A DNA stretch of 64,000 bases from DYTH01 sp964552725 (GCA_964552725.1 CAZKHU010000001.1:40338-104337), one strand, 5' to 3'. Positions 18,922 to 28,634 are shown, counted from the stretch's first letter. Translations and numbers: made by a program. Notes: generated from the sequence alone by a model not told the origin.

Positions 18922-19413
18922 CTAATTGGGGAATATGGCCCGGGAACGCGCCGCCCGCTCCCTTGCTGCTCCCCTTGTCAACATATCATCTTGGGTTATC
19001 CTGAGCGCCCCTTCTCGGCAGGCCACAACGCACCATGGCCCGGCTTCGTCGCCCCTGCACATATCGCAGGTCATAGTCTGGCCCGTGTAAGGGTTCACCG
19101 CCGGGCTGCCGGCCGGACATATATAGACGCACGCCCGACAGCCGATACAGACATCCGTGTTCGTTGCAACTGTCCCGTTTTCCTGTCTTATCCGGGCATT
19201 CATTGGACACACCTTGATGCAGGGGGCATTATCGCACGCCATGCAGATGACAGGGACTTCAAGCTTCTGGGATTCCAGTCTGATAATCTTAAGCATGGCC
19301 AACTTTGGGTTGATAACGCCTTGATGCTTCATAGAGCAGGCAAGCAAACATTCCTGACATCCGGTGCATTTCAGGGGATCAATTGCCAATTGCTCGCGTC
19401 TTGCTTCCATCAT
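18922..19413 (-). CDS. polyferredoxin with four 4Fe-4S motifs
   Basis: Electron carrier of 163 aa. Cys clusters occur in CTGCQECLLAC, CMACDNAPCIKVCP, CIGCRACVYICP and the CDMC..C..AC tail, enough for about four [4Fe-4S] centres in the DmsB/HycB arrangement. It heads the minus-strand run with the FAD oxidoreductase, so the two likely form an electron-transfer pair. It closely resembles the ferredoxin beside the second AOR gene (33933-34430). Confidence 0.9.
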   Translation of the reverse strand: MMEARREQLAIDPLKCTGCQECLLACSMKHQGVINPKLAMLKIIRLESQKLEVPVICMACDNAPCIKVCPMNARIRQENGTVATNTDVCIGCRACVYICPAGSPAVNPYTGQTMTCDMCRGDEAGPWCVVACREGALRITQDDMLTRGAARERAARSRAIFPN

Positions 19414-19667
19414 GCCGCCTTTGTAAAATTAAATAAAAACTCTTATCTCTGCAAATTCGATGTTCTCCGGCTGGACGGCGGCCTAAACTGCCGTTTTTTC
19501 TGAATAACATTGTACCCGAATATCTAAAGCAGACCAATTTGTCAAGACAAACTTTCATCCCGAATCCCCTGCCTCCCGGTCTTGTCTTTGCGGTTTATTT
19601 CAGTCCCGGCATAGCCATTTTCCCCCGGGCTGTCCCGTCTTGAACTTTTCCATCGCTTTCGCCCCTT

Positions 19668-21872
19668 TTAAAGATTAAGCGACTTGAGCAACCGGGAAAA
19701 ATTGGATCTGGGCAACCCCAGGATGTCGGCGGCTGTCGATTTTTTCCCTCCTGCAGCATTCAGAGTCTGGAGAACAATATTTTTCTTGAAATCCCTGATG
19801 GCCTCGTCCAGATGCCTGCCCGGAAAATTTGTTGTGGCTGAGTTGTCCCACAGCTCCCTGGGCAGATCGTCCAGGGTTATTGTATCATTCTTTGAAACAA
19901 TGACTAATCTTTCCACAACATTTTCAAGCTCCCGGACATTGCCCGGCCACGAGTACCCCAGCAGAACATCTTTGACTTTGGGAGAAAGCTTCATCTCTTT
20001 TTGCCTGATATATATATATTTATTGAGGAAAAAATCAAGGAGGGCGCCTATGTCCTCTTTTCTTTCCCGCAGGGGAGAAAGGGTAATGGGAAAAACCGCC
20101 AAACGATAATACAGATCCGAGCGAAAGCTCATCTCTTCAATCCCTTTTTGCAGATCCTTGTTAGTGGCGGCGATAACCCTGACATCAACATGAATCGATA
20201 CTTTTGAACCTATCCGCTGAATCTCCTGCTCCTGAAGCACCCTCAGAAGCTTTGTTTGAGTTTTCATGGAAAGATCGCCGACTTCATCCAGGAAAATAGT
20301 GCCCCCGTTGGCCAGCTCGAACATCCCTATGCGCTTTTCATAGGCGCCGGTAAAAGCTCCCCTCTCATGCCCGAAAAGTTCACTCTCGATCAAGTCGTCT
20401 GGTATCGCTGCGCAATTTACCTTGACTAATGAACGGCCATTTCTGGGACTCATTTCATGAATGGCATTGGCGATATGTTCCTTGCCCGTACCAGTCTCCC
20501 CATAGATTATTACCGTTGTAGAGTTTGGCGCCACCTTTTTCACCAGCTCCATCACTTCAAGCATTTTGGGACTTCGGCCTATTACAAACTCGGTTTTGAT
20601 TCTTCTTTTCAAATAAAGGTTTTCCTGCTCAATCCTCTCTGAAATGGTTTTTATATGGTTTTTCTCATCCACCAATTTCTGGTAGGTGATTGCGTTTTCA
20701 AGAGCCACTCCGACTTGCTGTCCAAAAGTGTAGAAGAAATCTTTCTGTTCATCCGGAAAAGCTTCCCTGTTCTTAGAATAAATTCTCAGAATTCCAATCC
20801 TTTTTCGCTTGGAAATGATCGGAATCACTATGAAAGAGCGTATCTTTCTTTTAAGACAAAAATCATGACAATCCCCAGGCAATTTGGCCGGAATCAGATT
20901 ATCAACAAGAATAACATGCGGCGATCGCCAGAATTCCTCATTCGCATCTTCCGGCGACGGAAAATCCCTCCCGCCGGATTCATCCCCGTCCATGTTCCGG
21001 AACAATACAGATTTGAAACTCCCGTTTTGCAGTAGACTGACGGAAAAGGTGTCGAATCCCAGACTCTCCAGCAATGTCGAAATCTGGTACAGGACAGCCT
21101 TTTGTTCCAGGCCGTCATCAAGAAGTTTTGCCATTTGATAAAGGCTTGACAATTTAGTCATTTTTCTGGAGATATCCTGATTTGCCTGAACAAGTTCCGC
21201 TGTTCTTTCCTGGACGGTCTTCTCTAAAAGCAGACTGAATCTTTCCTTTTCCTCATAAAGCATTGCGTTTTCAATGGCCAGACTTATATGTCCGGCGAAT
21301 AATTGCAGACTCTCCATATCTTCGGGCAGTATGGGGGTTCTGCTGTAAAACTTGTCTCCGGTCAGGACTCCCAGAACCCTTTTGCGGCCAATAAGCGGAA
21401 TAACTCCATATTCTCTTGTATCGGAAACCTTCAAAAGTTTTTCGCTCACCCTTTTGTCCCGGCAGGCATTTTCCACATAGATAGGCTTCCCGGTTTTAAC
21501 TACCTGGACCTCCACGGCGTTTTCATCCATCCGGAATCCGATACACTTATCAACAATAGAGGCCTTCTCTCTTTTGACGCGATCAATCCAGACAACACAG
21601 CGCAAATAATCTTCCTGAAGAAGATAAATCAGACACCTCTCAAAGTTTACCCCAACGCCCACCTTTTGAACAAGGATCTGGAAGAGCTGGTTGATGTTCA
21701 TGGTGGAGTGAATCTCTTTGTTCAGCTCCGTCAAGACTATCAATTCATGCAACTTCCGCTTGATCAAATCGGAGGAACCCATTTCAGATAGAATCAATCG
21801 GTTCGTCACCTTCCCCTTCCGAAAACAAATATCATCCGTTGTTTCATTTTCCCGGCTCTGCGGCGATCGCAT
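19668..21872 (-). CDS. GAF-domain sigma-54-dependent transcriptional activator
   Basis: Enhancer-binding protein of 734 aa. Two GAF-like sensory regions (about 65-215 and 275-420) precede the AAA+ domain with Walker A GETGTGKEH, the sigma-54 contact loop HERGAFTGAY, and Walker B GGTIFLDEVGDL. A Fis-type helix-turn-helix closes the protein (STAADILGLPRSNFSRLL). There is no receiver domain, so a small ligand rather than phosphorylation probably controls it. The start may be the inner Met of MGSSDLIKRKL. Its position inside the benzoate locus and a sigma-54 promoter at 28108-28122 suggest it controls these genes. Confidence 0.9.
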   Translation of the reverse strand: MRSPQSRENETTDDICFRKGKVTNRLILSEMGSSDLIKRKLHELIVLTELNKEIHSTMNINQLFQILVQKVGVGVNFERCLIYLLQEDYLRCVVWIDRVKREKASIVDKCIGFRMDENAVEVQVVKTGKPIYVENACRDKRVSEKLLKVSDTREYGVIPLIGRKRVLGVLTGDKFYSRTPILPEDMESLQLFAGHISLAIENAMLYEEKERFSLLLEKTVQERTAELVQANQDISRKMTKLSSLYQMAKLLDDGLEQKAVLYQISTLLESLGFDTFSVSLLQNGSFKSVLFRNMDGDESGGRDFPSPEDANEEFWRSPHVILVDNLIPAKLPGDCHDFCLKRKIRSFIVIPIISKRKRIGILRIYSKNREAFPDEQKDFFYTFGQQVGVALENAITYQKLVDEKNHIKTISERIEQENLYLKRRIKTEFVIGRSPKMLEVMELVKKVAPNSTTVIIYGETGTGKEHIANAIHEMSPRNGRSLVKVNCAAIPDDLIESELFGHERGAFTGAYEKRIGMFELANGGTIFLDEVGDLSMKTQTKLLRVLQEQEIQRIGSKVSIHVDVRVIAATNKDLQKGIEEMSFRSDLYYRLAVFPITLSPLRERKEDIGALLDFFLNKYIYIRQKEMKLSPKVKDVLLGYSWPGNVRELENVVERLVIVSKNDTITLDDLPRELWDNSATTNFPGRHLDEAIRDFKKNIVLQTLNAAGGKKSTAADILGLPRSNFSRLLKSLNL

Positions 21873-22000
21873 ACGGCCTTTGATGGGATTAACGGCAAAC
21901 CGCCACAGCCGGGTGATTTTCCCGGGAACACAGCCTGTTAAACTCCGGCGTCGCCTTTGTCATTAACCTTGCCCTCCATCGCAAAATCAGGAATATTTTT

Positions 22001-22267
22001 CTATCCTAATTTACGAGATTTGGCAAGATAAGGGCTAATGATAAGGGCTAATGATGGAAAACAGAGGGCAAACGCGGTAAGAATCATGACCATGAGAAAA
22101 GGGAAGATGCCCTGGAATACCGTCTCGAGGGGAACGTCATTGGCTATCCCCTTTGCCACATAAACGTTCACCCCCACCGGCGGCGTTACGACACCTATGC
22201 AGGTTGTCCGAACAATAATTACGCCAAACCTATCCGAAGGCGGTCACAATGGGATAAATAATTGGAC
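22001..22267 (-). pseudogene. decayed C-terminal fragment of a TRAP transporter large permease (DctM-like)
   Basis: On the minus strand, 22216-22001 reads without interruption from GVIIVRTTCIG through VVTPPVGVNVYVAKGIA to VFQGIFPFLMVMILTAFAL and a stop. That is the conserved end of DctM permeases (TPPVG-N-V/L-F/Y motif and last membrane helix). Just upstream, PIIYPIVTAFG continues the same family in another frame, interrupted at 22230-22240. No start codon or N-terminal half is present. It is a relic of a lost TRAP transporter, perhaps for an aromatic or dicarboxylic acid. Confidence 0.75.
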
Positions 22268-22353
22268 CGGAAAATAATTGTTCCATTTTAATTCGCTCAC
22301 AGGCGCAGAGACTGCCTCATCCACACTCCCTTGTTTTATTCATGGTCAAATTT

Positions 22354-23958
22354 CTAATCCCTGGCCTTCTGGCGATTTCTGTCCTGCTGGGCCAGCTCTG
22401 CAAGACCGCCTTTCCCAAACTTGTTGATCTTGACCCCTCCGGAGAGACGGGGAAAATCGTTCAACAGACAAAGCTCGTCAGGAAGTTTGAAGGGCGCAAC
22501 TCTTCCCTTGAGAAATTCCCTCAGTTCCTGCAGAGACAATGAACTGTCTCCTCTGATGATTACACACGCGCAAATGTTTTCTCCAAGGACAGGGTTCGGG
22601 GTGGCGACAACGCAAGCCTGCTCCACGGCAGGATGCTCCAGCATAATGGATTCCAGCTCATAGGGAGAAATTTTGAACCCTCCCCGATTGATCAAATCTT
22701 TGATCCGCCCATGGATTTTGAGATACCCATCCGCTGTTTTGGAGACAAGATCGCCCATGAAAAGCCAACCGTCAACGATCTGTTTTCTGGTCTCCTCGGG
22801 ATTTTTCCAGTAGCCCTTCATCACGTGCCATCCGGACAAGGCCAACTCGCCGATTGCTCCGGCAGGCATTTCCTCCCTGGTCACGGGATCCACCACGCGT
22901 ACCGAGGTGCCGGCTACAGGCAGGCCGATAAACTGTTCTCTTATCTCAAGGGGAGAGGGATAGGGACAGATGATGCCCAATCCCGGCCCCACTTCGGAAG
23001 CCCCCCAGAAGGTGGTGAGATAGACGCCCAACTCGTTTTGCACCCTGGCAATCAATCCTTCCGGCGCAATCTGCCCCGCAATCAGGCCGGCACGAATGGA
23101 CGCAAGGTCATAGTTGCCGATATCCCGGTTATTTAACTCCAGGAGGTAATGGGCCGGCGAGCCAAGCTGAAGGGTTACCCGCTCCTTCTGGATAATTTCG
23201 AACGCCCCCCGAGGATTGAACTTGTCCATCAAAACGACGCTGGCCATAAGCAGAAAAGGCTGGATGAGGATCGCCCCGCACCCGTAAGAGTGGCACATGG
23301 GCAAAAAACCGATGAAGACGTCGTCGGAAGAGGCGCCGACGCCAAGGGCGTACTGCATGCCTGCCTTAGCCGCCTGCCCCTGGGTAATCATTGTTCCCTT
23401 CGGCATTCCTGTTGTTCCTGACGTGTAGATAAGCATGGAAAGGTCTTCGTGGGGGTTGATCTCCGGCTTGAGATATTTTCGTCCCCGCCCGTTTCTGATC
23501 ATTGCATCAAAAGTATGCACCCCCGGGCCGTCCCCTTCCCCCACGATAAAAATGGCCTGGAGCAGCGGCACTTCCGCCTTGATTTCCAGCAGGGCATCGA
23601 GATAATCATAGCCCTCCCACTCCCGGAAAATAAAGACCGCCTTCGCCTCCGAATTGGTCAGTATAAAATGGGCTTCGGTCTTCCGGTAGCTGGGATTGGC
23701 CCAGGCGACTATTATCCCGAGTTTCTGGAGGGCATAAAAAATGACTATGAACTCCAGGGAATTTTTCATGTACATAACTACCCTGTCGCCCTTTTTGTAT
23801 CCCTGTTCAGCAAGACTCGCCGCAAATGCATCCGCCAGTTCGTTCAGCTCCTGATAGGTCACCCGCTTTTCACCATCTATTACCGCTGTTTTCGCAGGCG
23901 CCTGCATCGCCCCCGACTCAAGAATTTGGCCAGTGGACATATTATCGTAAGTCTTCAT
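22354..23958 (-). CDS. AMP-forming acyl-CoA ligase
   Basis: Activates a carboxylic acid to its CoA thioester with ATP. The 534-aa product has the P-loop-like YTSGTTGMPKGTMITQ, the FWGASEVGPG motif and the C-terminal GWLFMGDLVSKTADGYLKIHGRIKDLINRGG hinge region with the catalytic Lys domain behind it. An activating ligase is expected for benzoate or cyclohexane carboxylate entry here, but substrate specificity cannot be read from motifs. It follows the MBL-fold gene directly (stop and start overlap). Confidence 0.88.
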   Translation of the reverse strand: MKTYDNMSTGQILESGAMQAPAKTAVIDGEKRVTYQELNELADAFAASLAEQGYKKGDRVVMYMKNSLEFIVIFYALQKLGIIVAWANPSYRKTEAHFILTNSEAKAVFIFREWEGYDYLDALLEIKAEVPLLQAIFIVGEGDGPGVHTFDAMIRNGRGRKYLKPEINPHEDLSMLIYTSGTTGMPKGTMITQGQAAKAGMQYALGVGASSDDVFIGFLPMCHSYGCGAILIQPFLLMASVVLMDKFNPRGAFEIIQKERVTLQLGSPAHYLLELNNRDIGNYDLASIRAGLIAGQIAPEGLIARVQNELGVYLTTFWGASEVGPGLGIICPYPSPLEIREQFIGLPVAGTSVRVVDPVTREEMPAGAIGELALSGWHVMKGYWKNPEETRKQIVDGWLFMGDLVSKTADGYLKIHGRIKDLINRGGFKISPYELESIMLEHPAVEQACVVATPNPVLGENICACVIIRGDSSLSLQELREFLKGRVAPFKLPDELCLLNDFPRLSGGVKINKFGKGGLAELAQQDRNRQKARD

Positions 23959-24896
23959 TAACCCTCCTTCATTTCAGGGCAAGCAACTAACAGGGAAAGG
24001 CCTCCAAAAAACGCTTGAGCGCCCTCCAGCCGGTACAGTGCATGGGAACGATCACCTTGGGGGGCCACTTCCACAAGCGCGGAAACAGTCTCCTCGATAA
24101 TGGGCTCAAAGAAGGATCCGGTAAGATGGAATCCGCCGAGAATCGCATACACTTGCTCCATGCCGGCGATTTTCCTCGAATAGAGCACCGTATTGACAAT
24201 CCCTGAATGAGCGCATCCCGATATTATCACCAGCCCCTTTCCTTTCAGACAGACAACAAGAGCCTGATCATCACGGATAGGGTCCGGCGCCAATTCATCG
24301 CCTTGCCCGATCCTTGCAATCGGGAATCCCCTCTCAAAACCTGTTTTCCGTTCTACCTCGCCCGTCACCAGAATCGTGCCGCCTGCTAAAGATACAGGCG
24401 TTGGGGATTCCCAAATTTCGGCGCCTCGCCTCAGCAGCTCTTCTCTGACCAGTGTATCAGGAAAGCGCTCTTTTCTCCCGTCCGGCCATTTCAGAAAACG
24501 CGGGGCAAGAAAGACCCCGGGATGAACCACGAGGGGAACCGCCCAGGAAAGCTTTTCCATGAGGGGATAAAGGGCGCCGGTATGATCCATGTGCGCCTGA
24601 CTCAGGACAATCGCCTCAACTAGGCCGATGTCTATCCCCAGCATCTTCATGTTGTGGAGAACGCCTGTTGCATTGTAACCGGTGTCGAAGATTATGCTGT
24701 GGGACTCTTCCCCCCGGAAATTTCTAACGAGCATCGACAGTCCATGCTCGGCGACAAGCGAATCTCTTGGAATCTCGGCGCCGCTTCGCAAGACGGGGCG
24801 GACGACAAGATCATTGCTCCCCAGCAATAAATCGACATAATTATCCATCAGGACAGTTATCTCAACTCGCTCTGCCGGTTGGATTGTTGAAGACAT
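23958..24896 (-). CDS. metallo-beta-lactamase-fold protein, C-terminus frameshifted
   Basis: About 312 aa. It resembles the MBL subfamily annotated as dihydropterin-phosphate synthase-like. The metal motif reads SQAHMDHTG, with Gln in place of the first His of HxHxDH as in some members, and GCAHSGIVNT follows. The end of the frame is not family-like, but a second frame from about 24065 gives KVIVPMHCTGWRALKRF, the conserved C-terminal metal motif, and stops at 23987. Removing one C from a run of six C would join them. It is either a sequencing artefact or a recent inactivation. Confidence 0.75.
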   Translation of the reverse strand: MSSTIQPAERVEITVLMDNYVDLLLGSNDLVVRPVLRSGAEIPRDSLVAEHGLSMLVRNFRGEESHSIIFDTGYNATGVLHNMKMLGIDIGLVEAIVLSQAHMDHTGALYPLMEKLSWAVPLVVHPGVFLAPRFLKWPDGRKERFPDTLVREELLRRGAEIWESPTPVSLAGGTILVTGEVERKTGFERGFPIARIGQGDELAPDPIRDDQALVVCLKGKGLVIISGCAHSGIVNTVLYSRKIAGMEQVYAILGGFHLTGSFFEPIIEETVSALVEVAPQGDRSHALYRLEGAQAFFGGLSLLVACPEMKEG

Positions 24897-25097
24897 TAAA
24901 TGCGCTTCCTATAGTTCAAAATCCATGCCTCACACGCCCCTTCATGTCGTCTTCAATCATCAATCAACGGCTAAAGTTGCATCCATGCTAACCACTCTCG
25001 AAAACACACAAGAGCAGTCGCCCTGTAACAAATAAACCTTTCATCATGATGTATCTTAAAATCGCGGGCACCCTGTGAAAACTGCCAACAATTGTAG

Positions 25098-25865
25098 CTA
25101 TTTAGCCAGATATCCTCCGTCGACAGCGACAATGCTTCCCGTCATATAACTTGACGCGCCCGATGCCAGCAGCAGAGCCACCCCGACAATCTCGGAAGTT
25201 TTCCCGAACCGCCTGAGCGGTATCTGTTTTATCAGGCCCTTATAAACCCTTTCCGAAGCCCTCAATCCCTCAGACAAAGCCGTTTCTATGTAGTGAAGGG
25301 CGATGGCGTTGATGCGGATATTGTGCCGAGCCCATTCAAGGGCGAGGCTCTTCGTCAGGAGTATCACCCCCGCTTTTGAGGCGCAGTAGGCGGGTGCGCG
25401 GGTTACGCCGGTTATCCCGGCGGTGGTTGCAATGTTGACTATGCTGCCCCCGCCGCCCTTTATCATCTCTTTGCCAATGTACCTGCAGCACAGAAATGTT
25501 CCGCGCAGATTGACGGCAACCACCTTATCCCACGCTTCGACGGATAAGTCCTCCGTCGGCGTGAAATCAAGCGGGGCAATTCCCGCATTGTTTACCAGCA
25601 CATCGATCTTTCCGTATTCGTCCATTGCCTGCCGCGCGGCATTCTCCACGGCTTTCTCGTCGGATATGTCCGCTTTTATTGCAATGCATCGCGCCCCCAA
25701 AGCTTCGGCCTGTCTTATAGTTTCTTCTGCGGCAACCAGATCGACAATAACCAGAGACGCCCCGTTCTGCGCAAACGTCAAGGCAATGTCTTTTCCAAGT
25801 CCCTGAGCGCCCCCCGTCACCAAGGCCACCCGGCCATCAAGTCTGAACAGTTCCGATGCATCCAC
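25098..25865 (-). CDS. short-chain dehydrogenase/reductase
   Basis: About 255 aa. It has TGGAQGLGKD cofactor motif, NNAG, and catalytic YCASK, so it is a classical SDR acting on a hydroxyl/keto group. The frame is open back into the molybdopterin gene to 25943. I prefer the GTG at 25865 (MDASELFRLDGRVALVTGG), which lies 11 nt after that gene's stop; the ribosome site is weak, so the start is uncertain. It probably shares a transcript with the upstream molybdopterin oxidoreductase. Confidence 0.82.
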   Translation of the reverse strand: MDASELFRLDGRVALVTGGAQGLGKDIALTFAQNGASLVIVDLVAAEETIRQAEALGARCIAIKADISDEKAVENAARQAMDEYGKIDVLVNNAGIAPLDFTPTEDLSVEAWDKVVAVNLRGTFLCCRYIGKEMIKGGGGSIVNIATTAGITGVTRAPAYCASKAGVILLTKSLALEWARHNIRINAIALHYIETALSEGLRASERVYKGLIKQIPLRRFGKTSEIVGVALLLASGASSYMTGSIVAVDGGYLAK

Positions 25866-25876
25866 GCTTATGTTCT

Positions 25877-27925
25877 CTATGCCTTTCTTATTGAACACAT
25901 CAATGATTTCATATCCGGGTAACCCATAATGGGCTCCAGACAATTAACATCCGTAAGCAGATTGACATTTGCCTTCCCGGTCCAGCCGTGCGGCGCCAGC
26001 ACCACGCCCTCCGCCACCCTTTCGTCCACCCGGGCTTTCATTGTCACTTCCCCCCGATTCGTCTCAACAACAACGCCATCGCCATCTTTGACCCCATATT
26101 TCTGCGCTGTCAAAGGACCTACCTCGAGAAAAGGCTCCGGGCTCTTTTCATGCAGCTCCGCAATCCCCCGATACTGGCTATGCGTGTAATAATTACTTCT
26201 CATCCCGGTTGATAAAATCAAGGGATATTTATCCAGGAAGTCCCTGGAACTTTTCACTGGACTTCTCGCCGGCTCCAGATAAGTAGGCAGCGGGTCGAAC
26301 CCAACCTTCTCCAAAGCTTCGCTGTATATTTCAATTTTTTTCGAGGGAGTCGAAAACTGGCCTTTGGACATGCCATACTGCTTCTGTTGATAATAATCGC
26401 CTTCGGGCTTTTCATTGAGGAGATAGTCAAAGGAAAGACCTGTCGGAGCAAGTTCAAACGCCACAAGCTCTTCTTCCGTTTTCCAGGGGAAAAATTCGCT
26501 CAACCCCAGCCTTTTGGCAAGCTCCGTCAGAAGCTTCCACTCCGACCAGCTCTCATAAAACGGCTCGATGCATTTTTTACGCAGCATCAGGAAGGGCAGG
26601 CAGTGGCAAACGTTGTAGGTATAAGCCGCTCCCCATTTTTCGAGGTGGGAACAGGCGGGAAGCACATAATGGGCCTCCCGGGCGGTATCAGTCATGAAAA
26701 GGTCATGAACTACCAGAAGCTCCAATTTCCGGAAAGCCTCCGTAAAGGCGTTTGTATCCGGCATCGAGACAAGAGGGTTGCCGCCAACCACGATAAAAGC
26801 CTTCAGTTTGTCCGGAATGCTTTCGGGAACAAGCGTTACAACTCCGTATGGACTCCTTCTTCCCCATACCTCAAAGAACAGGGGATATTTATCCGAACCT
26901 ATCGGATCTCCCTCCACGGCAATTCCCGCGTTTCCAAAGGCAACGCGCGGACTGATTGTCCAGGAGCCGGGGACATTGATGTTGCCCGTAATGATCTGCA
27001 GTATGGCGAAAGCGCGGCTGTTTTGCGTGCCATTGGCCGTCTGATCCTGAGTGCAGGTACCCTGAAAGATACTCGCCCCTTTTGTATTCGCAAACAATCG
27101 CGCCAACTTCCGGATATCTTGCGCCCCGACCCAGGTAATCTCCTCGGCCCATTCGGGGGTGTATCTTTGCACGTGAGGAACGAGCTTTTCAAACCCTATG
27201 GTGTACTGCTCTATGAATTCCCTGTCATAAAGATTTTCATTGACGATCACATTCATCATTGCCAGGGCCAGGGCGCCATCCGTCCCCGGCCTGATTTTCA
27301 GATACATGTCGGCGCGGTCGGCAAGCTTTATTCGCCGGGGATCGATGACCACCAGCTTGGCCCCCTTGCCCAGATTCTCTTCGAGGGCTATTTCCAGCGG
27401 AAAATCCGATTGTTCGGGGTTATGACCCCAAATAATGTAAAGTTTGGAATCCAGTTCTTCCGTAGGATATTTCCCAAAGGTAATCTGACGGGTGCGGATA
27501 CGCATGCGATAGCAGACGCTTTCCACCGAAAAGAAATTGGGCGATCCGAAGGCGGCCTTAAACAACTGGACAAGGCTTGCCATCTCCAGATTTTCCACCC
27601 CGATGGACCCTGAAAATACACCCAGAACCTGGGGACCAAATTGCTCCTTGAGTCCCCTCAATTTACCCGCAATCTCGTCGAGGGCCTGATCCCAGGAAAT
27701 CTGCTGGAACTCTCCGCCAATCTTCTTCAGAGGATGCCTTAGCCGCTCCGGGCTGTATATATTATTCAACGCACTCAATCCCTTGGGACAGAGCTTGCCC
27801 TTATTGAGCGGGTGAGACTCCAATCCCTCGACTTTTACTGCCCGGCCGTCTTCTACGGTGACCCGGCACCCGCAACTATGGTAGCACAGGCTGCAATCAG
27901 TAAGAACTTCAATCTTTTGCGCCAT
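25877..27925 (-). CDS. molybdopterin oxidoreductase with N-terminal 4Fe-4S motif
   Basis: DMSO-reductase-family protein of 682 aa. The N-terminus has CSLCYHSCGCRVTV and, 28 residues on, KLCPKGL, giving one [4Fe-4S] centre; no Tat motif precedes it, so it is probably cytosolic. Mo/W-bis-MGD binding blocks (SGSIGVEN, LYIIWGHNPEQSDFP, GTCTQDQTANG, VVGGNPLVSMPD) and a C-terminal molydopterin dinucleotide domain follow. No membrane or iron-sulfur subunit is adjacent. Its presence at the head of the bam-linked run, with a sigma-54 promoter, suggests a role in acid or aldehyde metabolism, but the reaction is unknown. Confidence 0.85.
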   Translation of the reverse strand: MAQKIEVLTDCSLCYHSCGCRVTVEDGRAVKVEGLESHPLNKGKLCPKGLSALNNIYSPERLRHPLKKIGGEFQQISWDQALDEIAGKLRGLKEQFGPQVLGVFSGSIGVENLEMASLVQLFKAAFGSPNFFSVESVCYRMRIRTRQITFGKYPTEELDSKLYIIWGHNPEQSDFPLEIALEENLGKGAKLVVIDPRRIKLADRADMYLKIRPGTDGALALAMMNVIVNENLYDREFIEQYTIGFEKLVPHVQRYTPEWAEEITWVGAQDIRKLARLFANTKGASIFQGTCTQDQTANGTQNSRAFAILQIITGNINVPGSWTISPRVAFGNAGIAVEGDPIGSDKYPLFFEVWGRRSPYGVVTLVPESIPDKLKAFIVVGGNPLVSMPDTNAFTEAFRKLELLVVHDLFMTDTAREAHYVLPACSHLEKWGAAYTYNVCHCLPFLMLRKKCIEPFYESWSEWKLLTELAKRLGLSEFFPWKTEEELVAFELAPTGLSFDYLLNEKPEGDYYQQKQYGMSKGQFSTPSKKIEIYSEALEKVGFDPLPTYLEPARSPVKSSRDFLDKYPLILSTGMRSNYYTHSQYRGIAELHEKSPEPFLEVGPLTAQKYGVKDGDGVVVETNRGEVTMKARVDERVAEGVVLAPHGWTGKANVNLLTDVNCLEPIMGYPDMKSLMCSIRKA

Positions 27926-28107
27926 TTTATCGTCTCCTTCCTGTCTCAGTTTGCCAAGCCGGCCAGAGAATAAGCTCCGCTGAATAACGGCCTTCCTGGA
28001 TCAGATCACTACGCAACATTTATTTCCCTTAAATTAAGCTGCATTGCCAACCTGACGTAAAGAAAAATGGTTCAGCGCGCATAGAACAAATTATCATGTC
28101 TCTTTAA

Positions 28108-28122
28108 GCAATAGCCATGCCT
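28108..28122 (-). promoter_or_regulatory. sigma-54 (-24/-12) promoter
   Basis: On the minus strand the site reads AGGCATG-N4-TTGC, matching TGGCACG-N4-TTGC at all but two positions with exact GG-N10-GC spacing. Transcription would start near 28096, about 170 nt before the molybdopterin gene, and would serve that gene and the SDR behind it. The sigma-54 activator at 19668-21872 is the obvious candidate regulator. Confidence 0.65.
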
Positions 28123-28380
28123 ACCGGCAACAATCCTGCTGAAATTAACTCCAACTGCCCTGAGCGACGTCTCCCCCGCCGTGGACATGGTCATAGCTTC
28201 AATTATGCGCAGTCAGGCCGGCAGAGGTTTAATGATGAGTTTTATCTGCATTCTCGCACATAAGCCATCACGCATGCCGGACACGAAAACGAGACATTGC
28301 TTTCCAGTGTTTTCGCGCGAGCCACAAAACAGCGTCGGCCAAAAAAGGGATAAGGAAAGCGCAGGGAAAGCAGAAGCTGT

Positions 28381-28417
28381 TATCATAATGATAGCAGTAA
28401 TTGTTGTCATTATGATA
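28381..28417. repeat. perfect 11-bp inverted repeat
   Basis: TATCATAATGA and TCATTATGATA face each other across 15 nt, in the control region about 270-390 bp from each flanking gene. It could be an activator binding site (upstream activating sequence) or an RNA hairpin. Confidence 0.5.
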
Positions 28418-28619
28418 ATTTTACTTCTGACAGATGCCCTTTTGTTATCAAAATGAATAACGATAAAAAATCCTGAAATCCCTTCTTACATATCTTTCGA
28501 TGAAATCCTTTGCAATTGGCGATCCAGAAACTTACATTATGTCATAAACGCATTGTTTGTAGCAGTTCGACAGGTTGCTTATCGGGAATACCGCCCAAGT
28601 CCCTGCACCGCTGAATTCG

Positions 28620-28634
28620 TGGCATAGTTTTTTC
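28620..28634 (+). promoter_or_regulatory. candidate sigma-54 promoter for bamB
   Basis: TGGCATA-N4-TTTC has correct -24/-12 spacing, but the usually invariant G of TTGC is T. It lies about 135 nt before the bamB ATG. Confidence 0.3.

Noticed and set aside
19414..19667. Sigma-54 promoter for the bamA-side genes
   Set aside because: No GG-N10-GC site with a credible TTGC was found on the minus strand.
28181..28456. 91-aa plus-strand ORF in the bamB control region
   Set aside because: No ribosome site, no domain, odd composition; overlaps an inverted repeat. Treated as non-coding.
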